The position numbers and the translations under genes were made by a program. Positions 22,894 through 35,189 of a stretch of DNA of 64,000 nt are shown in pieces. Every line of letters starts with the position of its first letter. Within the stretch, counting starts at the first letter, position 1. Origin of the DNA: Dillenia suffruticosa (Eukaryota; Streptophyta; Magnoliopsida; Dilleniales; Dilleniaceae); NCBI GenBank assembly GCA_033439265.1, contig JAVTVX010000009.1:8645109-8709108 (forward strand), given 5' to 3'. The notes under the pieces were generated by a model, which was not told where the DNA came from, did not search any database, and was given only the letters and a program-made list of their open reading frames with translations.

Positions 22894-23615
22894 ATGGCTT
22901 CACTTTTCCATTTTGTCCTCCAGCTGATCCTCATTTGCCTTCTTCCCATAGCTCTCTGCCAGTCGCCTTCCGATGCCACCATTGCCAACTGTGGGCCTCG
23001 CCTGCTGCCACTGGCAACCTGTGCACCATTTGTGCAGGGCTCAGCCCAGGCCCCAGTGCAGCCATGCTGTGACAACCTCAGGCTGCTGTATAGCCAAGTG
23101 CCTAGTTGCCTTTGCCTCTTGTTGAACAGCTCTACAACGAGCCCTTTTCCTATCAATACAACACTTGCTCTTGAGTTGCCTTCTCTTTGCAATCTTCAAG
23201 CCGACACTTCAACCTGTCCCGGTACCATAGTAAATCATAGATTTTCTTTTTTAGCCAAATTAATGCTAATTATATAAAGGGATCTTGATCACATTACGTA
23301 ATTCATAACATATTTTTTCTTTTTCGTGGGGTCCAGGAATGTCAGTGCCTCCTAGTACAGCCGGATCTCAAGTGTCTTTGGGTACAAACACAACTCCAAC
23401 TCCAGGTATATGTGATTGAGCGTGCATCCTTTGAATTTTTGTTATATGACCTGTTTGTCTAATACTCTCTCTCCCATTTTATAGCTTCACCGGAGGTGAC
23501 ATTAGCCCCAAGACCTAGCATTGTTGGATTTGGGATCGGCGGTAGTGTTGGTGTGAAGTTGCAGACAGAAAGTGCCTTCACAGTGCTTGTGGCTTGTGTA
23601 TTTTTCCTTTTCTGA
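22894..23615 (+). CDS. GPI-anchored non-specific lipid transfer protein, three exons
   Basis: Exons 22894-23221, 23337-23405 and 23485-23615 join in phase with GT/AG introns to 175 codons plus TGA (23613-23615). Residues 1-23 form a secretion signal (MASLFHFVLQLILICLLPIALC). The mature part has the eight-cysteine LTP pattern: Cys in ANCG, ATCAPF, the PCC pair, SCLC, SLC and TCPG. A Ser/Thr/Pro spacer follows, and the end is a hydrophobic tail (AFTVLVACVFFLF) preceded by small residues, as for a GPI anchor. Such LTPG proteins bind lipids at the cell surface and are linked to cuticle and suberin lipid export. The start is the first ATG ahead of the signal peptide. It is probably functional. An unspliced reading would give a false 140-residue frame. 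Confidence 0.9.
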
Positions 23616-24378
23616 GAATTATTTTAGCTGTATCCGATAGTTGCCTGTTATGGTTTTCTCAACTGACTACCCTGTAAAACTTTCCGTAACATAATTGAAA
23701 ATTCAGATTCCCCAAAGCTGAAATAGCTTATTTCTTGAATTCTATTGCCTATGCTCCATCTGCCTTAGATAAACCATCTAACATATATACATGCCATCAA
23801 CTCTAATAATTAGCCCCAAATTTTTGAAAGTTCTTGCTTCCAGAGCATAGGCATAGAATCATTCACCTCTTCTCAGAAATTAAGATTGAAAAAGAGGTGA
23901 AAAACAATAAAAAAAGAACAATTCACGAGTCAACTCAGACAGGAAAAAGGGACTCTGCACCCGAAGCTCTAGAAATTATGACATATTTTTGCACTTAGTA
24001 AATCAGTCTCAAGTTTGATCTCCAAAAACATGCACTTTGGTCCTTCAGAGTCGAGTCGGTATGCCATGCAAATGAAATCCTACGGAGGTATATACTGTAC
24101 CAATAAAACATAGAACCACAACTGCATTTCTCTAGATACAAAAATGAAAGTCCATTCCATGAAAGAGTTCTGAGAATTCTATCTAAACGAGACAGCATTT
24201 GAAAGTTCCCCGTTAACACCCCCCCCCCCCAAAAAAGAGAAGATATCCGTATCATTTCATTGAAAAACACTACCAAAAGTTCACTGTGAAGCAAGATATG
24301 CCACAACGATTCGGAAGTTAAGGCTAGACCATATCATGACAGGAGTAGAATGGCCTGTACTGATTAACTTTGAAGCAG
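23616..24378. other. Intergenic region
   Basis: Contains the 3' flanks of the convergent lipid transfer gene and of the pseudogene ending at 24379. A C-run passing into an A-run (near 24220-24236) is present. A 103-codon minus-strand stretch (23995-24306) is not recognisable. Confidence 0.4.
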
Positions 24379-24534
24379 CTATTCCAAACTGGGAGCCTCC
24401 TCAGTCAGGTTGGATTCAAAAACATCAGAATTAGATGAATTTGGTACGTCCAAGAGTTCTCGGGATTGGATTGACTCCTTGTATGCAGGTGTCTCCTTGA
24501 AATCAGTTGCTCCTTCATTGTAAGTGACCACAGC
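24379..24534 (-). pseudogene. Last exon (main part) of a membrane-protein gene interrupted by copia element 1
   Basis: Encodes VVTYNEGATDFKETPAYKES and onward to a stop at 24379-24381 (TEEAPSLE end). It continues, after removal of element 1 and one ACAGC copy, into 31458-31475 (LIAYGIA), whose upstream edge is a splice acceptor (TTGAACCAG). That exon joins in phase 0 to 40049, where the previous exon ends GFFVQYMWAFGIVYA then GTGAGT. Together they form one transmembrane segment and a soluble tail. I recall near-identical plant sequences of unknown or plastid annotation but cannot name the family. The two upstream frameshifts and the transposon in the exon mean it cannot make its full protein. 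Confidence 0.65.
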
Positions 24535-24975
24535 TGTTGGATTTAATCGCGCATGCAGAAGCGTGAAAATAAATTGTATCGGAATTTTCGGGATAATTAC
24601 CTCGATAGGGCGGTCTCCAAAATTCACCGTGTCGCGATGTCCCTCGAACGGATCGCACGGTCGAATGGTGATCACGCAATCAAACCACCACCTCAAATCC
24701 ACGACGCCTCAAGCCTCGAGTCCGGTGAATGGTCTGACGATGGGAGATTTTCCTACGCGAAAATCTCCATCCCTCTAACTATTTTCTCTCTTTAGAGAAT
24801 GTGTGAAACCCTAGCCCTTTTGTCTCTTTTCTTGTCTCTACACGCAGAAGGAAAGAGGGCTTTTTTTTTTTGGGAGTTACCACATGAGTGGTTAATAGGG
24901 TGGTTATTGGGGATAATGGGAGTTACCCCATTATTCCCAAATTACCACAATGCCCCTCTTGGGCATATTCCAACA
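24535..24975 (-). repeat. 3' LTR of copia element 1
   Basis: 441 bp with TG...CA termini and TGTTGGA/TCCAACA inverted ends. Differs from its partner at roughly ten sites, mostly C/T or G/A, plus a T-run length change. Confidence 0.95.
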
Positions 24976-24986
24976 TCTCCCACTTA
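24976..24986 (-). other. Polypurine tract of element 1
   Basis: Minus-strand GTAAGTGGGAGA abuts the 3' LTR, where plus-strand DNA synthesis is primed. Element 2 has the matching GCAAGTGGGAGA. Confidence 0.75.
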
Positions 24987-26088
24987 CACATGAGGGCATT
25001 TCATTTCCGTCAATCACAAGATCGCAACTCATGCGATCTATCACATCACCCTACTGGACTTTCATACTGGATTGGGCGTCGTGCGACCGGCGAGTACACC
25101 TGCAAGCAAAGACTTCTCGATACACCTGTTAGGATGATCGAGTAGTCACCGTTAGTATAAAATATAACTCGCTATACCCCAGACTCAATGCATTTACATC
25201 CATCGAGCCACTTTCCTCATCGAAAGTGATACCCAATCAATTTGCTCGACTATGTATTCATTATTATGTTTGAATCCCAACATGGATTAACACAATAGGT
25301 CGACCTATGAATACATGACAATGATGTAATGTCTATTGGCCTTTCTTTTCCCAAACTCGAATCTATCGGTCTCAATTCAGCTGCTTTCCTAGACCTGCCC
25401 CTTAGACCTCAATTTATCTTCCGGACCATAGGTAAACAGATTAAAATAGCAACACTGAAACAAAACTTCTAGAGACAGCCGAAAGTAATAAGGGCATAAG
25501 AGATCCCACCCAATGGATCTCAGGTCTCACACAGTGGGAACGGGGATCAAGATCAAACTATCGTCTCAAATAATAGCTCTCATTGTCCCAGGGTCGTCTC
25601 ATCACACGTGGTATGAAGCACGTGCCACAGTGTTATTCTCCCATCTCTCAAAGGGCATATGTCAGATTTCTCTAACACTGTACAGATACGGGACTCAGTC
25701 TACACATAAGATTTTACCCAGAGATCTCAGAGAGAGCATCTCAGAGACAATATCACAAATCGCAGGTGATATCTGAGATCTCATACCTGGCTACTTACAG
25801 GCAACATGGATGTGGGTATTTCCATGTCGGTCATATCGCATATGACCTCATCCTGAACACATATCAGGGCGACTTATATTCTAGTAGGGCTACTCTCAAA
25901 GCCTCTTACGACTAGAATTCATCTCATCTCCGCTCACTCAGAGTCGGAGATGGTCACTCGTGTGAGAGAGTCGACCATGCCTGCCTGACACATTTTTTAT
26001 CACAAAATCACAATATATGACAATAAATAGTGCATGAATTAAATATGTGACCCAATAGTGCATGCATGTCATATATTAAAATAAGCAT

Positions 26089-26900
26089 CTAAAACAGTAT
26101 ATAAGGAGAAATGTTAAAGTACACTAAACCCAATGATTCGGAATCTCTCACAACGGATTTTCGGAAGAGATCAGCTCTCATGCTGTATTTCAAGGTATAC
26201 TTAGATGTCACAATACCCTTCTCGGTAATATCTCTCATAGTGGTCTTCGGTATTAATGTGTTTGGCTTTGCTATTATACTTAGGGTCTCATTTGTTGACA
26301 GTATCGGTCTGATTATCACAATAATCATCACTGACCTCCCACTATCTGTCACAACCTCTAAGTCTTCCATAAAATTTCTGAAGCCAACCATTCTCATGAA
26401 CTGCAATTGAGCATACTACAAGCTCAGTCTCTAACGTAAATAGAGATATACAGGTTCTCTTCTTACTGCTCTAAGAAGATAAAACCTTTTGCGTTTATTC
26501 AGATCACTACTCCCAGTCAATATCTGAATCTCAACCACAAAACGCAAATCACCTCATCCGTAACACATGGAGAGCTCTGCAGTTCAAATGAGATATTTCA
26601 GAATCCTTTTTCACCGCTCTACAGTGATCCATTCTAGGATTCTATTAATACCTACTCACCAGATCGACTGCTTAAATAAACGTCTGGTCATGTATGCCTC
26701 ATCGCATACATCAAATTGTATATATCACACGTGTATACCTCATCGCATACACTAGAAATGTATTTTGCATTGGAATAAGGGATTCTGCTCATCTCACTTA
26801 TTTCTTTATAAATTCTAGGGCATGTGTCAAGATTTAGGTCTTTTTCCTTTAGCGATAAGAGTATCTTTTAGGTTGTGTTTGTTATTCTCAAAATGCTTAA
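26089..26900 (-). pseudogene. Element 1 RNase H region remnant
   Basis: The open stretch 26089-26406 lies where copia RNase H ends. Its segment RDITEKGIVTSKYTLKYSM parallels the family pattern REIVxxGxVxVxxVxTxxN ahead of the ADPLTK motif, heavily diverged. The homologous part of element 2 (37608-37920) carries the same changes, so the decay predates both insertions. Confidence 0.5.
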
Positions 26901-26999
26901 GAATCTACCTGATGTAAAACTCTTGTTAAAGAGTTAACACCATTCTCAAGCGATCCCTATGGATCCAAAATCTGAGAATGAACTAAAACCTCATAACCA

Positions 27000-27780
27000 T
27001 GTTACAATGGTCATTGGATACTTTCTGTTGTTCCCAGCCAACAGTATGTCACCTACATATGAGAACATCCTCATAAAGGAATCATCGGGACGTATCAGAT
27101 ATATGCAATGATCCTACTCGATCATTACAAAACCATAAGATATCACCTTCTCGTGAAATCTCAAGCGCCGCTGTTTAGATGATGGCTTAAGGTCGTATTA
27201 TGATTTTTAAAATCAATTGACCTTATCCACCTGATCTACTAGAACGAACCCAAAGGGATGCTCCATGTAGATCGCCTCATCTATACTTCCAATACGAAAG
27301 CGGTATTTACATCCTTGTGATGTGACTCCTGATCCATGTTCGTGACAATCGCTGAAAGATAAACGGATCGAGATAAATTGGACTATGACTCCTCGATAGT
27401 CCACCGCTCAGTCTAAGTGTAACCCTTGGTTACTAGACGAGTCATTTACCTCTTCATCAATCCGTTAACCTTTATCTTGACTTTGAGAACCTATTTGTTC
27501 CCAATAGTCATTCCACCCTCAAGCTAATCAACTAGGTCCCAGACCCCGTTGATTCTCATCAACTCCTTCTCTTCTTTTATGGCATTCAATAAATGGTATT
27601 TTGCATCTTTTGCAAAACTCTCGAGAGCCTCTCGAACCGTTTTAGATTTTTCATCATCCTCTAGAGTCGCAATGAGGGTCTCACCCTCAATCGAGAAAAC
27701 AATGATTAAATACGCATTCTCGACACTCTTAGGAGGAGAGAAAAATCTTTACCTCTTGATGGATCGCTTCCACTGAGATC
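27000..27780 (-). pseudogene. Element 1 reverse transcriptase remnant (YVGD active site)
   Basis: The polymerase signature of copia RT, YVDDILL, reads SYVGDILLAGN here (Y-V-G-D at 27059-27048), losing the first catalytic aspartate. Upstream the order is right for copia RT, with GVWDLVD near 27540 and VTKGYT near 27420 resembling the family's xVWxLVD and VAKGYTQ, separated by stops. This part is intact in length, unlike element 2, which has lost about 590 bp here. Confidence 0.65.
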
Positions 27781-28049
27781 AAGATCCATAGTGGATTCTT
27801 GTATCCCGCCGCTGGGCTCCTTGAACCGTTAGGCTCATCCATCGCATAAAAGGTAAGGTCCAAATTGATTTCACCTCTCTTAGGGAAATCATTCTCAAGA
27901 AATATAGTATTACGAGACTCAATCTCGATTATAATGCCGTTCGTGTTCGCCTAGGAATACATATTTTCTCGCGGGTCTAACTCACCGTGTGAATGCGAGA
28001 AATCGTGGTACAACCCCATAACCTCAAATAGCTAAGGTCAGGCTACCTC

Positions 28050-28520
28050 CCTGTCCAAAGCTCAATGGGGAACTGACTAATAGTAAGTAGTCTCGTAAAA
28101 CTCTTCTCGAAACAGAGCCCAATGTGTAGTTTAGACGAATACTTACGTTCTCGCTCGGTTCTGAGAGTCTCTACTCTCAAATCTAGCTGATTCTCAATCT
28201 CGCTTATGAACCTCCTGAAGCAGTCTGAGCCTCAGACTTATGCGAGATCATATAGATGAACCGAAACGCACGTAAGCGTCTATAATTATCTACACAACTC
28301 CATTTCTGGCTCTCATACTCATAAGACCATAATAAAAGGAAGGAAGGCACAATAGTTTAACTGCAATGGAGTCTCAGCTCTCATTGCATCGCCAAATGGT
28401 TTTCTCGTCATTTTGCCGACTAGGCAAAACTCACATACGGGTAACTCGAATCTGGTCAGCGGGTCCAATAAACCTCTCACTACTAACCGATTCGTCATCG
28501 CTTACCCTATGTGTCTAAAT
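28050..28520 (-). pseudogene. Element 1 integrase remnant
   Basis: The sequence parallels the open integrase frame of element 2 at 36113-36550. It has the zinc-binding HHCC end (ICEFCL-type) and an altered second catalytic site reading TLRTERERKY where active copia integrases have TLRxDxGxE(F/Y). Stops break the frame. Confidence 0.55.
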
Positions 28521-28974
28521 CTACTATGTCATTCATTTACATCATCATCTACGCAATCAGATGTAAAGACAATAGTAGAACGACAAGAAACCATTACAAG
28601 GAGTAGTACCCAGTGCATACAATTCATCATGGATTAAAACCAGAATAATTTAGAAAATTGTCGTATTAAAAGCAAAGGAATAATTTCATGCATATCGTAG
28701 TCAATTTTAGACAATGTACTAAATTGTATATCCGTCGAATGCTTACAATATTGAGGACGTCATGGCAAGTGTCGTTCCCACTGACAACGACGAATGCTCT
28801 GTCCTTAACGTAAATCCTCCACGCTTAAGGATTCATTGGACGGATTACGCACTCCTATCTCGAGTTACGTGGTCGGTTGCTCCTGATTTCAAAAGAGAGA
28901 AATCAGCGAGTATTATAGTGAATGAGACAAATCTCAAACCACATAAAGAATAAGGATATTTATTTCTACTCGTT

Positions 28975-29420
28975 ACACTCACTAGCGAAATGACCAAATC
29001 TACCTCAAACGTAGCAATTACATTGGTGTAATCAAATTCCTTCTTCTTGCGTTCTTGTACCTGGTTGTCGGTTTTTTCGGATGATTTTTTATTACCTAGA
29101 TCTCGAGTCTCGCTCGAATGCTTATGCTATTGGCTTAGCGCCGGGGAAGTCCTTACTCGACTCCTCTGAATAAGCATGACTCGAGTGTGGCCTACTCGCC
29201 TCTAGGTGCTCATCATCAAACTCACAATATGTATTCACGTCAATGAAAGTACGAATACTTTCGTCAAATGTGAGATAGGATTTCACGATTTCCCATGAAT
29301 CAGGTAAAAACTGGATTACATCCAGTACCTAAATTCCATCCGAAATTTACTCGTCCGTATATATTAACTCGGTGATCATACTCGACATTTGCTTCATTGT
29401 ATGATTAACCCTTTTCTTCT
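28975..29420 (-). pseudogene. Element 1 gag C-terminal part with stopped zinc knuckle
   Basis: The 29150-29420 stretch shows the gag pattern VKSYLTFDESIRTF and HLEASRPHSSH. The CCHC nucleocapsid knuckle at 29016-28975 reads Cys-Tyr-Val-stop-GRFGHFASEC: its second Cys codon (TGC/TGT) is TGA (29007-29005). Gag packages the RNA, so this element cannot supply it. Element 2 has the identical stop. Confidence 0.75.
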
Positions 29421-30009
29421 ACATCCTCACATAGGAGTCGAAGATAGCAACACTATGCTCTTATGGGACGAGTCGAACCGACATGTTCATAGAATATGAC
29501 TCGAAAAACGAGATTAAGTTATCGTGTATGCCACTGTAAGCATCGCCCTAACTTGGCAAATCTTTTATACCATACACGATAAATCTCTTTATCTCGTATA
29601 TTCTGAGGCGCGGTGCCCACCCTGGGGCCCATCATTTCGTGTCTTAGATTCCCGTTAGATTTTGCCTCTAGAGAATAAACTGAATCTACTGATAAAATCA
29701 CGCAGATCATATCATTCAGTTTACTCTCCTTGCAAAAATTTACAAAAATTTAATACGACAGTTTTCAACGCTTTAAGAGAAATATATTTGTGACTTGGAG
29801 ATGCTTATTATCACATTTTTGTATGCCCTACGAATCATCAAGACCAAAATGATTTGAGTACGACCCCAAAGCGAGCGTATGAGTCAACGGACACCATACA
29901 CCACAACTTGGAATCGCATTTTACCATTTAGACTGTGATTCGGCACACAAAAACCCACAAAAAGTCACATTTATGGATTTAGGACCCCCAAAAAATTGAA
30001 AAAATTCAA

Positions 30010-30480
30010 TTTTAAGCGTTCTCACGCGCCGCCCGAGACCCACACGCGCCGCCGCTCGCCGGCGGTGGGATCCACACGCCGCCACGCGCCGGCGGAGGCC
30101 TGCCGCACGCGCTAGACGCGCGGCGCGCCTCACACGCGCCGCCACGCGCCTGGCGCGGCTCGGCTCACGAGCGCCCAGTCGCGGCGCACGGCTCACGTGC
30201 CTTCACGCGCTGAGCCGTGTTGAGCCCGGTCTGACCGGGTTGGTCAACGGGTCAGGGTTGACCCGACTAACCCGGTCAACGGGTTCGGTCCGACCCGGTC
30301 GTGTCGGGTTGTGGGTCGGGCCGGGTCATGGTCCGACCCGACCGCTACCTGCCCCCTCTCCACGCGCCTGTGTGGCGCGTGCACTACACGCGCCTGCTAG
30401 ACGTGCCTCCCTGGCGCGTGCGTGTCACGCGCCCACGGGTCTAGGCCGGTTCTTCTTCGCCCGACGGGTCCTGCAACGGA
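30010..30480 (-). repeat. GC-rich leader array of element 1
   Basis: Between the primer-binding site and gag lies a strongly GC-rich segment made of overlapping CACGCGCC-type words (30026-30210 and 30360-30440) and GACCCG/CGGGTC words (30220-30350). The short Arg/Ala/Pro-rich frames it produces in all phases are composition artefacts. Its homologue in element 2 differs in copy number and order. Confidence 0.8.
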
Positions 30481-30998
30481 TTTTTTGACCCGATTTCCGG
30501 AAAACTCAATTCCGACTGTTTTTTCTTGCATTTTTCGACTGGAAAAAATTTGTGGGTATCCTCCAAACATCCTACACTCGATTTTAGGAGGATTCAAGCC
30601 CAAAAATAGTGGGAATCAACCACCCCAGTCGCGGCCCTCCGCGGCCATTCGGAAATCCCGGTTTCCGACGCCCAAAACTCATAATAAATGACATAAAACA
30701 ATAGATCTAGATGCAAGGAACACATTTATATCAATTTCATGCATCGATCCGCGTTCTAAAGCCATAGATCTAAGGTTTTTATGTCCGTACGGTCGCAAAC
30801 TTCGATCGGACATTTCATGGCCCAAACATGCTCCGAAAATTAAATAAAAAATATATTTGAAATCCCTGGGCCATGGGTATTCCTACGGTGTTCTCGGATT
30901 CACGAAACTCATCCGTGATCCGGACCCCAAAATTTTAAACCCTATATTTTTATACCCGAAAAAATCCGAAAATTATTTTTTAAATTAAATCCAACCTG

Positions 30999-31010
30999 TC
31001 TCTGATACCA
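30999..31010 (-). other. Primer-binding site of element 1
   Basis: Minus-strand TGGTATCAGAGA, one base from the 5' LTR, complementary to the 3' end of plant initiator methionine tRNA except for the last base. Element 2 has TGGTATCAGAGC. Confidence 0.85.
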
Positions 31011-31011
31011 A

Positions 31012-31452
31012 TGTTGGATTTAATCGTGCATGCGGAAGCGTGAAAATAAATTGTATCGAAATTTTCGGGATAATTACCTCGATAGGGCGGTCTCCAAAAT
31101 TCACCGTGTCGCAATGTCCCTCGAACGGATCGCACGGTCGGATGGTGATCACGCAATCGAACCACCACCTCAAATCCACACGCCTCAAGCCTCGAGTCCG
31201 GTGAATGGTCTGACGATGGGAGATTTTCATACGCGAAAATCTCCATCCCTCTAACTATTTTCTCTCTTTAGAGAATGTGTGAAACTCTAACCCTTTTGTC
31301 TCTTTTCTTGTCTCTACACGCAGAAGGAAAGAGGGCTTTTTTTTTTGGGGGAGTTACCACATGAGTGGTTAATAGGGTGGTTATTGGGGATAATGGGAGT
31401 TACCCCATTATTCCCAAATTACCATAATGCCCCTCTTGGGCATATTCCAACA
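31012..31452 (-). repeat. 5' LTR of copia element 1
   Basis: 441 bp partner of 24535-24975. It would drive leftward transcription, away from the 5' LTR of element 2, 1.7 kb to the right. Confidence 0.95.
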
Positions 31453-31475
31453 ACAGCAATCCCATATGCAATCAA
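31453..31475 (-). pseudogene. First bases of the interrupted last exon
   Basis: Encodes LIAYGIA between the splice acceptor (CTG on plus, 31476-31478) and the ACAGC duplication of element 1. The insertion thus lies about 18-23 bases inside the exon. It belongs with 24379-24534 and 40049-40346. Confidence 0.65.
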
Positions 31476-33131
31476 CTGGTTCAAGAAACAAATTGAATTA
31501 AACACCATGATGCAACCACGAACTAATGAAATTCGAGAACTTGAGCTCTTTGACAGATAAAAACTAAGTTAACTTCAACCTACCAAGAAGGAACCAAAAC
31601 CAAAAGATTCCAAGATGAGATGGTTTATTCTCAAGCCATCTTATTCCAGCCTGGATCACATCATTCTGGTCAACCAATCTTGAATAGCATTGCATCCATA
31701 ATCCAATTAGCACTATCATCCATTAAACTCCTCACTCTCCATATATATCCCTAATAACTTTCACACAGTAGTCAAAAATCATATATAATCAATATGCTGA
31801 TTAGCATTGCAAGTCATAAAATGGAAGCTCAATTCAATCACTCCATCTATGCCTAATATGCGCTTGCACAAAGTAGAAAGGGTTGATAGTGTCTCGTGAA
31901 TTGGTCAAATTTATACTCTACAAAATATTGTGTAATGTTGAATTACTACTGGTGAGGGTCCATATAATTCTGGTCTAACCACCTCAAAAGAAATGCTCAA
32001 AATGAGATCGAAATTAAGTATGAAACATAAACCATCTGCCATTCTGCTAAAGCAAGCCAAGGTCATTGCAGGTTTCCACCATAGAACAAAATAATGCAAT
32101 GTATTCTATAGCAACAACACTGCAACTTGAAATCCACCCTCTGCTTCCATTACTTTTTGAACAGAAATAAATTCATGGCTACTAGACCCATAATCTCAAT
32201 ATATCAAACAAAAGAAAATTTTTAATGAAATTGAAAATTTTTGTTGCAGATTAATGCATCTCTTACATTGGAGAAAAGAGCCCCAACTCCTTGTGTCCCT
32301 AAAAGTTGTGACCTCCGCTTTGATTGCGCATAGTCACACGGGCCAAACAAGATTGAAAGCTTAATATAAAACAGGATATAGACTCAACTCAAAAGGACAT
32401 TATAGGGCAAAACTGCAAATGATACACCATACCCAGCCATTTGAGGCTTGATTGATTAGCTTGTCTATACTGCATTTGGATAAGAGGAATCCAAGATTTC
32501 ATGGAAATTCAGCCTATAAAATCTAAAATAGTTTTATTTTGACATGTGACAAATTTTTATTAATTCATAATAGAAGCTCAACAATGATGCTGTTCCAGCA
32601 AAGCACAAAACAAACACTAGAGTAGAGAAATCTACCGTCGAACAACAAAGAAAGCAAAATTTACATAATTCAGCTAAGAAACCTAGGTCCATGGTAGAAG
32701 AGGTGCAAAAGGTGAGATATCTAAGGTACAACAATGGAGAGAAAACTCTCAAAGCCCGAAGACCTCAACTTCAGTTCAACCCAAAACCCTAAAAGATACA
32801 TCATAGTTATACTAAGCCAACGATACTACATAATAAAACAGAGCGGGTCGGACTGAAAAATGGGATATAATTCAAGCTGCGGGATATTGATAGCATAATC
32901 AACTCAATTTCAACTGCATGATTGAGCCTAAGTCAAAGGAACCATGAAACCTTAATTGCAGCAATTTGTCCCCCCATTAATTTGTCCAAATCATTGTAAA
33001 ATATATGATATATATATATAGGGTCTCTCCATTACAAATACCCTCATTGTGTAAACCCGAAAGCCAAAACCACACAATTGAATGGAAAGTGTAAAGCTTT
33101 TCTCATATTCTCTCTCTCTCTCTTAGTATAG
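31476..33131 (-). other. Native intron of the interrupted gene, left part
   Basis: Unique sequence between the two retroelements. Nothing in it resembles an exon. With 39545-40048 it makes up the original intron, about 2.2 kb without element 2. A (TA)n run lies near 33008-33020 and a (CT)n run at about 33110-33122. Confidence 0.55.
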
Positions 33132-33614
33132 TGTAGGTTATTTATGCCCATTGAGGGGCATTTTGGTAAGAATGAGATAATGGGGTAACTCCCATTATTA
33201 CTTACCAATATTAACCAATATTATTTGGTAACTCCCAAAACTTAACTCTAATGGCCATTATTCTTTTGATTCAATTGAGAAAGGATGATTCATTCCTTGT
33301 GTGTGGAAAGCAGCCATGGGCAACCATGAAGGTGGCTAGGGTTTTGCAGAATGCTCTAGAGAGAGAAAAGAGAGAGGGATGGAGATTTTCGCGTAGGAAA
33401 ATCTCTCATCGTCAGACGATTCACCGGATTCGAGGCTTGAGGCGTCGTGGATTTGAGGTGGTGGTTCGATTACGTGATCACCATCCGACCGTGCGATCCG
33501 TTCGAGGGACATCGCGACACGGTGAATTTTGGAGACCGCCCTATCGAGGTAATTATCCCGAAAATTCCGATACAATTTATTTTCACGCTTCCGCATGCGC
33601 GATTAAATCCAACA
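33132..33614 (+). repeat. 5' LTR of copia element 2
   Basis: 483 bp. Its last 250 bp (from about 33363) are nearly identical to the LTR of element 1; the first 230 bp are clearly more diverged and longer. Confidence 0.95.
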
Positions 33615-33615
33615 T

Positions 33616-33627
33616 TGGTATCAGAGC
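33616..33627 (+). other. Primer-binding site of element 2
   Basis: TGGTATCAGAGC, the perfect complement of the initiator-Met tRNA 3' end, one base after the 5' LTR. Confidence 0.9.
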
Positions 33628-34129
33628 GGGTTGGATTTAATTTAAAAAAATAATTTTCGGATTTTTTCGGGTATAAAAATATAGGGTTTAAAATTTTGAG
33701 GTCCGGATCACGGATGAGTTTCGTGAATCCGAGAACACCGTAGGAATACCCATGGCCCAGGGATTTCAAATATATTTTTTATTTAATTTTCGGAGCATGT
33801 TTGGGCCATGAAATGTCCGGTCGAAGTTTGCGACCGTACGGACATGAAAACCTTAGATCTATGGCTTTAGAGGGCAGATCGATGCATGAAAATGATATAA
33901 ATGAGTTCCTTGCATCTAGATCTACGGTTTTATATATTTTATTATGTGATTTGGGTGCCGAAAACTGGGATTTCCGAATGGCCGCGGAGGGCCGCGACTG
34001 GGGTGGTTGAATCCCACCATTTTTGGGCTTGAATCCTCCTAAAATCGAGTGTAGAATGTTTGGAGGATGCCCACAAATTTTTTTTAGTCGAAAAATGCAA
34101 GAAAAAATAGCCGGAATCGAATTTTCCAG

Positions 34130-34610
34130 AAAACGGGTCGAAAAACCCGTTGCAGGACCCGTCGGGTGAAGAAGACCCGACCCAGACCCGCGGGCGCTTG
34201 ATACACACGCGCCAGAAGCGCGTCTGGCTGGCGCGTGTGGTACACGCGCCACACAGGCGCGTGAACAGGAAGGGTCAGCGGTCGGGTCGGACCCTGACCC
34301 GGACCGACCCGCAACCGACCCGACCGGGTCGGACCGGACCGTTGAACGGGTCATCGGGTCAACCCCGACCCGTTGACCGACCCGGTCAGACCCCCAGCTC
34401 AAACACGGCTCAGCGCGTGAAGGCGCGTGAGCCGCGCACCGCGACTGGGCGCGCGTGAGCCGAGCCGCGCCAGGCGCGTGGTAGCGCGTCTGAGCCGCAC
34501 CGCGCGTCTGGCGCGTGAGCCAGACTGCTGCCAGCGCGTGGAGGCACGTGGCAGCGCGTGGAGGCGCACCGCCGGCGCGTGGGGGTCCCCGGGCGGCGCG
34601 TGAGAATGCT
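34130..34610 (+). repeat. GC-rich leader array of element 2
   Basis: Words of the type GGCGCGTG (34190-34260 and 34410-34600) surround a GACCCG/CGGGTC-rich middle (34270-34400). It occupies the same position as in element 1 but with different unit numbers. It is CpG-dense in an AT-rich genome. Confidence 0.8.
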
Positions 34611-35189
34611 TAAAATTGAATTTTTTCAATTTTTGGGGGTCTTAAATCCATAAATGTGACTTTTTGTGGGTTTTTGTGTGCCGAATCACAGTCCAAATGG
34701 TAAGATGCGATTCCAAGTTGTGGTGTATGGTGTCCGTTGACTCATACGCTCGCTTTGGGGTCGTACTCAAATCATTTTGGTCTAGATGATTCGTAGGGCA
34801 TACAAAAATGTGATAATAAGCATCTCCAAGTTACAAATATATTTCTCTTAAAGTATTGAGAACTGTCGTATTAAATTTTTTGCAAAGAGAGTAAACTGAA
34901 TGATATGATCTGCGTGATTTTATCAGTAGATTCAATTTATTCTCGAGAGGCAAAATCTAACGGGAATCTGAGGCACGAAATGATGGGCCCCAGGGTGGGC
35001 ACCGCGCCTCAGAATATACGAGATAAAGAGATTTATCGTGTATGGTATAAAAGATTTGTCAAGTTAGGGCAATGCTTATCAGTGGCATATACGATGACTT
35101 AATCTAGTTTTTCGAGTCATATTCTATGGAAATGTCGGTTCGACTCGTCCCATAAGAGTATTGTGTTGCTCTCTTCGGCTCCTATGTGA

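Larger units (their letters stand above)
24535..31452 (-). mobile_element. Ty1/copia element 1, complete with LTRs, coding-dead
   Basis: 6918 bp, minus strand, flanked by ACAGC duplications (24530-24534 and 31453-31457). LTRs are 24535-24975 and 31012-31452, both 441 bp, starting TGTTGGA and ending TCCAACA. The primer-binding site (initiator-Met tRNA type, TGGTATCAGAG) follows the 5' LTR and a polypurine tract (AAGTGGGAGA) precedes the 3' LTR. The gene order gag, protease, integrase, RT, RNase H is the copia order, but no frame is longer than about 105 codons. About ten substitutions separate the LTRs, so the insertion is recent although its genes are dead. It disrupts the exon at 24379-24534/31453-31475. 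Confidence 0.93.

Noticed and set aside
22869..23192. Minus-strand 107-codon frame
   Set aside because: Antisense shadow of lipid transfer protein exon 1.
24524..25145. Plus-strand frames in the LTR of element 1 (and equivalents at 31030-31254, 33251-33640, 39176-39544)
   Set aside because: They recur in every LTR copy, lie in the non-coding LTR and carry no known motif.
29921..34629. Arg/Ala/Pro-rich frames (for example 29921-30196, 33779-34402, 34399-34629)
   Set aside because: Produced by the GC-rich CGCGCC leader arrays of the retroelements in all phases; they are shadows of composition.
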